Shown piece after piece: positions 58,554 to 64,000 of a stretch of 64,000 nt of DNA. The translations under genes were made by a program, and so were the position numbers. Under the pieces are notes generated by a model. The model saw only the letters and a list, made by a program, of their open reading frames with translations, ran no database searches and had not been told where the DNA came from. This DNA comes from an uncultured Gemmiger sp. Lineage in GTDB: Bacteria; Bacillota; Clostridia; Oscillospirales; Ruminococcaceae. Where the stretch lies: NCBI RefSeq assembly GCF_934561205.1, contig NZ_CAKTFU010000014.1:1-64000 (forward strand). Direction: 5' to 3'. Within the stretch, counting starts at the first letter, position 1, and the number at the start of each line of letters is the position of its first letter.

Positions 58554-59903
58554 ATGAAAAAAGACAGTTCTAACAGATTGGCCTTTAAAATGATGGTTGC
58601 CATGTTGCTCGGCCTTGCGTGCGGCGTCGGTTTGATTGCCCTGCGCGAGACCCTGAACGCCAACGGCGGGCAGGAAACCTGGCAGTTCATCAATTCGATC
58701 TTCTTTGCTGACATCAGTGTTGCCGGCAACGAGACCGCGCTGGGCCTGTTCTATCTGGTCGGGCAGTTGTTTGTGCGTTCCCTGCAGCTGATCATTGTCC
58801 CGATGGTGTTCTGTTCCATCGTGCTGGCCATGGTCCGCATTTCCGATTCCCGCAAGCTGGGCCGCCTGTCCACCAAGACGCTGGGCTGCTTCTTTTTGAC
58901 CACCGCCGTTTCCCTGCTGATCGCCGGTGTCGTGGGCTTTGCTGCCTACAAGCTGGGTGCGTTCTCCCACACCGTGCTGGGCGACGTCACCGCCTCCACC
59001 GGTTCGACCGGCTCCAACCCGCTGATGATCGTGCTGAACGCCGTGCCCAACAACCTGACCGCCGCCTTCTCCAACAACGGCGGTGTGCTAGCCATCGTGG
59101 TGGTGGCCGTGACCGTGGGCGTTGTCATCAACAATTCCGACAAGGAATTTGACGTACTGATCCGCCTGTGCGACGAGACCTCCGCCATTATCACCGGCCT
59201 GCTGACCATCATTGTCAACAAGTTTGGCCCCATTGCCATTTTCTGCCTGCTGACCCGCACCTTTGCCGCCTACGGCATCAACTACCTGACCCCCGCGCTG
59301 GCCTATGTCTGCATCACCATCGTGCTGCTTCTGACCGTGCTGGTTGTGGGCTACGGCCTGTTTGTACGCATCACCACCGGCATGAGCGGCCTGACCTTCG
59401 TCAGAAAGATCGCCAAGGTTGCCATGTTCGGTTTCTCCACCTCCAGTTCTGCCGCCACCCTGCCGCTGAATCTCCAGACCACCGTCGAGGAGCTGGGCGT
59501 TGACGAGGAAGTTGCCTCCTTCGTGCTGCCCCTGGGCATGACCGTCAACATGGACGGCACCGCCATCATGCAGGTCATCGCCGCCATCTTCATTGCCACT
59601 TGCGGCGGCTATGAGGTCACCTTCGGTTCCATCTTTATGATCGGTATTCTGGCGCTGGTGGCCTCCATCGGTACGCCCGCCGCCCCCGGTGCCGGTGCCG
59701 TGATCCTGTTCACCATCCTGTCCGGCATGGGCTACGGCAACGACATGGCCCTGATGGCCTACACCATCATTCTGGCCATCAACCGCCCCATTGAGATGCT
59801 GGTCACCTCGCTGAACGTCGTCGGTGACGCCGCCTGTTCCATCGCCGTCGCCAACAGCGAAGGCCAGCTGAACAAAGAGGTATTTAATAAGGTAGCTGAA
59901 TAA
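58554..59903 (+). CDS. Dicarboxylate/amino acid:cation symporter (DAACS family)
   Basis: 449 residues with eight membrane helices and two re-entrant loops. Signatures: serine-rich loop STSSSAATLPLNLQ, NMDGTAIMQ and GTPAAPGAG, the transport core of the GltP/GltT/SstT family, coupled to Na+ or H+. Likely substrates are glutamate/aspartate, serine/threonine or C4-dicarboxylates; sequence alone does not decide. Monocistronic. Confidence 0.93.
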   Translation: MKKDSSNRLAFKMMVAMLLGLACGVGLIALRETLNANGGQETWQFINSIFFADISVAGNETALGLFYLVGQLFVRSLQLIIVPMVFCSIVLAMVRISDSRKLGRLSTKTLGCFFLTTAVSLLIAGVVGFAAYKLGAFSHTVLGDVTASTGSTGSNPLMIVLNAVPNNLTAAFSNNGGVLAIVVVAVTVGVVINNSDKEFDVLIRLCDETSAIITGLLTIIVNKFGPIAIFCLLTRTFAAYGINYLTPALAYVCITIVLLLTVLVVGYGLFVRITTGMSGLTFVRKIAKVAMFGFSTSSSAATLPLNLQTTVEELGVDEEVASFVLPLGMTVNMDGTAIMQVIAAIFIATCGGYEVTFGSIFMIGILALVASIGTPAAPGAGAVILFTILSGMGYGNDMALMAYTIILAINRPIEMLVTSLNVVGDAACSIAVANSEGQLNKEVFNKVAE

Positions 59904-59945
59904 TATTCTCAGAGTTGAGAGTTAAGAGTTCAGAGTTTAGATAAG

Positions 59946-59974
59946 GTGTGCCCGCGCAAGCGGGCACATTTTTT
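59946..59974 (+). terminator. Terminator of the symporter gene
   Basis: Stem GTGCCCG-cgcaag-CGGGCAC followed by ATTTTTT. Confidence 0.85.
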
Positions 59975-59986
59975 ATATAGTACGAT

Positions 59987-60012
59987 GTAGGGCGGGGTGA
60001 CCCAACCCCGCC
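59987..60012. repeat. Short palindromic repeat, GTAGGG type
   Basis: GGCGGGGT-gaccc-AACCCCGCC, preceded by GTAG; member of the hairpin family. Unlike the other units, its arms are separated by TGACCC. Confidence 0.5.
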
Positions 60013-60050
60013 GGACAATCATAAAATCGCCGTAAATCCGGCGATTTCTC

Positions 60051-60079
60051 TTTACAAACGCCCGGCGGTCTGCTATAAT
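60051..60079 (+). promoter_or_regulatory. Promoter of the oadB-like operon
   Basis: TTTACA (60051-60056), 17-bp spacer, TATAAT (60074-60079). Confidence 0.8.
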
Positions 60080-60087
60080 AAGCGCAG

Positions 60088-60190
60088 ATAAAAGGGAGTA
60101 AAGGGCAGTTCCGCTGCGGCGGGCTGCTGCATAGCAGCGTCATCACGGCAAAAAACGCCCGGTGCTATGTGTTCGCTTGAGACTTTTGTC
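60088..60190 (+). promoter_or_regulatory. yybP-ykoY-type (manganese) riboswitch
   Basis: Matches the yybP-ykoY aptamer in order: AAAGGGAGTA (60091), a GC-rich stem, CGTCATCACGG (60138), CCCGGTGCTAT (60158) and CGCTTGAGACTTT (60174), with AAAG pairing to CTTT as the closing stem. Known members bind Mn2+ and switch on Mn2+ exporters. The 3' strand GAGAC is also part of the following terminator, so ligand binding should favour read-through. Identified by eye. Confidence 0.83.
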
Positions 60191-60222
60191 GCAGATATTG
60201 GCTGCGGCAGGGGTCTTTTTTT
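60180..60222 (+). terminator. Riboswitch expression-platform terminator
   Basis: AGAC...TG-CGCAG / CTGCG-CA...GTCT then TTTTTTTC. It shares AGAC with the aptamer's last strand, giving mutually exclusive folds. Confidence 0.8.
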
Positions 60223-60257
60223 CTTGCCGCAAAATCTTGGAGGAGGCAAGAGAACCT

Positions 60258-61388
60258 ATGGATTTTTTGAACACATTCGCCGCGCTGTTTTCCAATTTCG
60301 GAAACCTGACCTGGCAGATGGTGGTCATGTGGGGCATCGGCGCCCTGCTGATCTACCTGGCTATCGCCAAAAAAATGGAGCCGAGCCTGCTGCTGCCGAT
60401 GGGCTTCGGCGCGATTCTCGTCAACCTGCCGCTGTCGGGTGCCATCACCCAGGGCGACACGGTGGGACCCATCTCGGCGCTGTTTGACGCCGGTATGTCC
60501 AACGAGCTGTTTCCCCTGCTGCTGTTCATCGGCATCGGCGCGATGATCGACTTCGGCCCGCTGCTGGAAAAGCCGTGGCTGATGCTGTTCGGCGCGGCGG
60601 CGCAGTTCGGCATCTTTTTCACGCTGTTTCTGGCGGGCTTTTTCTTTGACATCAAGGACGCCGCGTCCATCGCCGTGATCGGCGCAGCGGACGGCCCCAC
60701 GGCCATTTTTGTCGCCAATACGCTGAATTCGCAGTATCTGGGCGCCATTATGGTGGCGGCATACAGCTACATGGCGCTGGTGCCCATTGTGCAGCCGCCC
60801 GTCATTCGGCTGCTGACCACCCAGAAGGAGCGCCGCATCCGCATGCCGTACCAGAAGGGCAATGTCAGCCAGCTGACCAAAATTCTGTTCCCCGTGGTCG
60901 TCACCGTGATTGCCGGTATGGTCGCCCCCGCCAGCGTGGCGCTGGTCGGCTTTTTGATGTTCGGCAACCTGCTGCGTGAGTGCGGCGTGCTGAACGCCCT
61001 GAGCGAGACCGCCCAGAACGTGCTGGCCAACCTGATCACCATTGTGCTGGGCCTGACGGTGGCCGGGCAGATGACCGCCGACAAGTTCGTGCGCCCCGAC
61101 ACGCTGCTGATCCTGGCGTTGGGCCTGGTCGCCTTTGTGTTTGACACGGCGGGCGGCGTGCTGTTTGCCAAGCTGCTGAACCTGTTCCTGCCCGAGGGCA
61201 AAAAGCTGAACCCCATGATCGGCGCGGCGGGCATTTCCGCTTTCCCGATGAGCGGGCGCGTTGTCAACAAGATGGGCCTTGAGGAGGACAACCAGAATTT
61301 CCTGCTGATGTATTCCATCAGCGTAAATGTTTCGGGCCAGATTGCGTCGGTCATTGCCGGCGGCCTGATTCTGACCCTGATGGCGTAA
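60258..61388 (+). CDS. OadB/GcdB-type sodium ion-translocating decarboxylase beta subunit, orphan
   Basis: 376 residues, about ten membrane helices. Family marks: LLLFIGIGAMIDFGPLLEKP, the ion-binding helix AVIGAADGPTAIFV and NPMIGAAGISAFPMSGRVV. In the complete enzyme this subunit exports Na+ when a carboxyl group on biotin is released. No carboxyltransferase or biotin-carrier gene is nearby, only a 42-residue membrane partner. The ATG at 60258 follows GGAGGAGG. Placed under a yybP-ykoY riboswitch, so its role may be cation export rather than decarboxylation. Confidence 0.9.
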   Translation: MDFLNTFAALFSNFGNLTWQMVVMWGIGALLIYLAIAKKMEPSLLLPMGFGAILVNLPLSGAITQGDTVGPISALFDAGMSNELFPLLLFIGIGAMIDFGPLLEKPWLMLFGAAAQFGIFFTLFLAGFFFDIKDAASIAVIGAADGPTAIFVANTLNSQYLGAIMVAAYSYMALVPIVQPPVIRLLTTQKERRIRMPYQKGNVSQLTKILFPVVVTVIAGMVAPASVALVGFLMFGNLLRECGVLNALSETAQNVLANLITIVLGLTVAGQMTADKFVRPDTLLILALGLVAFVFDTAGGVLFAKLLNLFLPEGKKLNPMIGAAGISAFPMSGRVVNKMGLEEDNQNFLLMYSISVNVSGQIASVIAGGLILTLMA

Positions 61389-61398
61389 GGAGGTACCT

Positions 61399-61527
61399 AT
61401 GCTGCATCTTTCTTCCTGGATGACCACGCTGCCGATGATGATCATTGGCATGGTGGGCGTGATTCTCGTGATCGGCGTTGTGGTTCTGGCAGTCATGCTG
61501 CTGAACCGCCTGACCTCCGGCAAATAA
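61399..61527 (+). CDS. OadG-related small membrane subunit
   Basis: 42 residues with one membrane helix (MMIIGMVGVILVIGVVVLAV) and a short LLNRLTSGK tail. TAAGGAGG lies just before the ATG and overlaps the oadB-like stop, so the two are co-translated. It resembles the membrane part of OadG, which anchors decarboxylase complexes, without the soluble zinc-binding tail. Confidence 0.8.
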   Translation: MLHLSSWMTTLPMMIIGMVGVILVIGVVVLAVMLLNRLTSGK

Positions 61528-61556
61528 GGCGGAACGGATTTTTTCCTGCAACAGCA

Positions 61557-61591
61557 AAGCCCGGCAGTACAATTTGTACTGCCGGGCTTTG
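61557..61591. terminator. Bidirectional terminator between the oadB-like operon and the SDR gene
   Basis: Perfect stem AAAGCCCGGCAGTACAA / TTGTACTGCCGGGCTTT with A and T tracts on both sides. Confidence 0.92.
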
Positions 61592-61609
61592 TTTATTCAA
61601 TTTGTAATA

Positions 61610-62356
61610 TTACGTTTGTGCCGCGCCGTCCACCTGCAAGATTTCGCCGGTGATATAGCTGGCCAGATCGCTGGCAAGGAACAGGAACGCGTTGGCGACC
61701 TCCTCCGGCTCGCCCATGCGGCCGAGAGGAATGGGTGCACAGACGCGCTGCACGATTTCCTGCGGGAGGTTGGCGACCATATCGGTGCGGGTCACGCCGG
61801 GTGCCACCGCATTGACGCGGATGTTGTCGCGCCCCAGCTCGCGCGCCAGGCTGCGGGTCATGCCGTTGACGGCAAACTTGCTGGTGGGGTAGCCCACGCC
61901 GGACGGCTGGCCGTACAGGCTGACCATAGAACTGGTATTGATGATGCTGCCGCCACCCTGTGCCTTCATGCGCGGGGCGGCCGCACGGCAGCCGTTGAAC
62001 ACTGCCGAAACGTTCAGCCGCATGATGTTTTCAAATGCTTCGGGCGTGTAGTCGTACAGCGGCTCCCGCGCCGAGATGCCCGCATTGTTTACCAGAATGT
62101 CAATGCGTCCAAAGGCTTTTTCGACCTCGGCAAAGGCGGCATCGACGGCGGCGTAGTCCGTCAGGTCGGGTGCCATGCCGATGACCTCCCAGTCGGGGTT
62201 TTCTGCCTTCAGCGCCGCCAACGCCTTGTCCACGGTTTCCTGACGGGAGCCGAACAGCGCGACCGATGCACCGTTTTTGAGGAAAGTCTGCACCACGGCA
62301 AAGCCGATGCCGCGGGTGCCGCCGGTTACAATGGCCTTTTTTCCTTGAAGCAACAT
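61610..62356 (-). CDS. Short-chain dehydrogenase/reductase (FabG-like)
   Basis: 248 residues. Cofactor loop TGGTRGIG, NNAGIS, catalytic serine in NTSSMVSLYG, YPTSK (YxxxK) and the C-terminal GEILQVDGA of classical SDR enzymes. Closest in style to 3-oxoacyl-ACP reductase and sugar or steroid dehydrogenases; no fatty acid genes are adjacent, so the substrate is open. The ATG at 62356 has CAGGGAGG upstream. Monocistronic. Confidence 0.9.
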   Translation of the reverse strand: MLLQGKKAIVTGGTRGIGFAVVQTFLKNGASVALFGSRQETVDKALAALKAENPDWEVIGMAPDLTDYAAVDAAFAEVEKAFGRIDILVNNAGISAREPLYDYTPEAFENIMRLNVSAVFNGCRAAAPRMKAQGGGSIINTSSMVSLYGQPSGVGYPTSKFAVNGMTRSLARELGRDNIRVNAVAPGVTRTDMVANLPQEIVQRVCAPIPLGRMGEPEEVANAFLFLASDLASYITGEILQVDGAAQT

Positions 62357-62540
62357 AGTGTGGATTCCTCCCTGTTTGGTAGTAAATGTAGAGCAACACA
62401 TACATGCTTTTCTTTTGCAGGCATTATAACACAGTTTCTAGGCAATGTCAAATTGCACAAAATCTTTTATTTTTGTGCAAAACTATTTGTTTTAACAGCA
62501 AGCGTGCTCCTTCGCATAACGTTTGACGGCGGGCGATGTC

Positions 62541-63440
62541 TTAAAACAGATCCAACATGGCATCGAGGTAAATTTCTTCCCGCACACGCAGCTGATATTC
62601 CGGCTTGGTCATGTAATACAAAAGGAACTCCAGAATCAGCGCACTGCCCAGACCGCGCCCCTCGATTTTGAACTGAGAGAAGCCCTTCGGCAGGTAGGTG
62701 TTTTGGATATCCTGCACGCTGATAAAGCCGGGGTTTTGCATCGCGGCGGAAAACCGATACCCCCGCCCGCCGTCCGGTGCGGGGCAGCGGTGCTCGGCGC
62801 CGGGCAGCCCCAGGTTTTTGCGGCTGACCGCCTCATAGCAGGCTTTGCGCGCCGTGCAGCCGAAATCGCAGCACTCGTTGCACAAAAATTCCACCTTATC
62901 CTTTTGTGCGGCGGGCAGCAGCCGCAGACGGTCAAACGCCTTGTTCAGGCGGAAATCCGGCACGACAAAGCGAAATTCCGGGCGCTGCACCTCGCGCAGA
63001 AAATCGGCATAATCGGTCAGCACCTTGGTGGTGGACGAAACAAAATACAGCGATGGATAGTTGGTTTTCAGGTAGTCCAGCAGCAAATCGGAATACACAA
63101 TGACCCCATTTTGCGGCGTCTGCGATTCGGCAAACAGGCGGCACAGGCGGTTACATTTTGCGTCGTGCAGGTGTTCGGGCCGCAAAAGCGAATTGCTGAA
63201 GGTCAGCCGCGCCGAGATGCCGTACTCCCGCAGCAGCGCCAGCACCTCGCGGGCAGAGCTTTCGCCAAAGCCGGCGCGGCCGCCGCCCCACAGGCAGTCC
63301 GCAGGGGCACCGTAGATCGAGCCGATGTCGCACCATGGGTAAAACCAGTCCCGATGTTCACGGTACAGCGGCAAAAAAGCGCGGTACAGCTCGTAAAATT
63401 CAAACAATCCGGGCAGATGATAGCTGGCGGTTCGGCTCAT
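62541..63440 (-). CDS. Peptidase U32-like protein
   Basis: 299 residues. Not a close match to a characterised family, but it has the landmarks of U32 TIM-barrel proteins: a strand pattern, NKAFDRLRLLP, the cysteine cluster VEFLCNECCDFGCTARKACYE (C at the metal/Fe-S positions) and FSQFKIEGRG near the end, equivalent to the FKIEGR motif. U32 proteins include RNA-hydroxylation and ubiquinone-hydroxylation factors as well as putative proteases. The ATG at 63440 follows AAGGAG. Confidence 0.65.
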   Translation of the reverse strand: MSRTASYHLPGLFEFYELYRAFLPLYREHRDWFYPWCDIGSIYGAPADCLWGGGRAGFGESSAREVLALLREYGISARLTFSNSLLRPEHLHDAKCNRLCRLFAESQTPQNGVIVYSDLLLDYLKTNYPSLYFVSSTTKVLTDYADFLREVQRPEFRFVVPDFRLNKAFDRLRLLPAAQKDKVEFLCNECCDFGCTARKACYEAVSRKNLGLPGAEHRCPAPDGGRGYRFSAAMQNPGFISVQDIQNTYLPKGFSQFKIEGRGLGSALILEFLLYYMTKPEYQLRVREEIYLDAMLDLF

Positions 63441-63555
63441 AGGGGTTCTCCTTGCGTAAGATTTCTTTCTTCCATTAAAATAAAACCGCACCGAATTGTC
63501 AATCTTTTTTACAAAATTTGACCGTCAGCGGCTGAAAATTCATTTTATTCTACAA

Positions 63556-63584
63556 TTTACACACTCTTTTGTCGGTGTTATAAT
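63556..63584 (+). promoter_or_regulatory. Promoter of the nucleobase permease gene
   Basis: TTTACA (63556-63561), 17-bp spacer, TATAAT (63579-63584). Confidence 0.8.
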
Positions 63585-63616
63585 GAAATCATAATAAGGA
63601 AAGAGAGGTCATTGTA

Positions 63617-64000
63617 TGAAAAATTCCCCTGCACTGTCCGAGGCTGCCTTTCAGCTGGACGGAAAAATGCCCCTGAAACAAGCCATTCCGCTGGGCTTGC
63701 AGCATGTTCTGGCGATGTTTGTGGGCAACCTGACCCCGCTGCTGATCATCACCGGCACCTGCGGGTTGGCGGGCGGTGAGTTTGCCGACCTGCAATTACA
63801 GCTTTTGCAGAACGCCATGCTGGTGGCGGGCATCGTAACGCTGGTGCAGCTGTTCACCATCGGACCCATCGGCGGCAAGGTACCTATTATTATGGGCACG
63901 TCCTCCGGGTTTATCGGGGTGTTCAACAGCGTGGTTGCCACCATGGGCGGCGGCGTGCTGGCCTACGGCGCCATTATGGGCGCGTCCATCATCGGCGGCC
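63617..64000 (+). CDS. Nucleobase:cation symporter-2 family permease (uracil/xanthine type), partial
   Basis: The first 128 residues of a gene cut by the window end. QAIPLGLQHVLAMFVGNLTPLLI is the family's first helix signature and PIIMGTSSGFIGVF its second conserved block; this wording fits xanthine/uric acid and uracil permeases (PbuX/UraA group). The ATG at 63617 follows AAAGAGAGG. Which nucleobase is carried cannot be told from this part. Confidence 0.88.

Overview
The window is a GC-rich, densely coded stretch of a Gram-positive (Firmicutes) chromosome. The gene set (spoIIA operon, spoVT, a SpoVD-like transpeptidase, T-box and CIRCE regulation, DAACS and Na+-decarboxylase transporters) and the codon style suggest an anaerobic gut Oscillospiraceae/Ruminococcaceae of the Faecalibacterium-Gemmiger-Subdoligranulum type. 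That placement is inference from gene content; there is no marker gene such as 16S rRNA inside the window. No phage, plasmid, CRISPR array, tRNA or complete insertion sequence was recognised, so this is mainly core chromosome.

Layout. 1-525: a strong leftward promoter and leader that look like the front of an rRNA operon lying off the left edge, then palindromic repeats. 526-5015 (minus): spoIIAA-spoIIAB-sigF, folC-vanZ, and an AEC transporter. 5197-8682 (plus): an ArsC-like protein and T-box-controlled valS. 8850-15701 (minus): a ricin-type lectin with an 11-residue-repeat tail, a MarR-controlled heterodimeric ABC exporter, and an iron alcohol dehydrogenase behind a Rex-like palindrome. 15881-31147 (plus): a SpoVD-like PBP, a MacB/FtsX-type ABC pair, a MATE pump, two M23 peptidases, a flavodoxin with an elaborate leader, a GntR-regulated ABC operon, and rpsF-ssb-rpsR. 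31241-42709 (mostly minus): a PASTA pseudokinase, yebC, rsmF-like, rplU-rpmA-obgE-mrnC, and an M16 pair with lgt and folD. 42839-51249: guanine deaminase, the threonine/lysine branch operon (ACT-hom-thrB-lysC), PBP1A, and a small BofC-like protein. 51872-56677 (minus): the CIRCE-controlled hrcA-grpE-dnaK-dnaJ operon. 57107-64000: spoVT, a NUDIX hydrolase, a DAACS symporter, a riboswitch-controlled OadB-like pump with a 42-residue partner, an SDR, a U32-like protein and the start of a nucleobase permease.

Most genes work in ordinary units: sporulation control (spoIIA, spoVT, probably the SpoVD-like PBP and the BofC-like protein), envelope assembly (two PBPs, two M23 hydrolases, Lgt), stress response, translation, and aspartate-family amino acids. 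The points most worth a second look are regulatory or structural. A yybP-ykoY-type (manganese) riboswitch sits ahead of an orphan OadB/OadG-like pair. A 172-bp inverted-terminal element occurs twice. Two genes have their best-placed initiation codon as a near-cognate triplet (ATA for PBP1A, ACG for the MarR regulator). The PASTA kinase-like protein has lost both catalytic aspartates. A family of short hairpins shows different but self-complementary stems.
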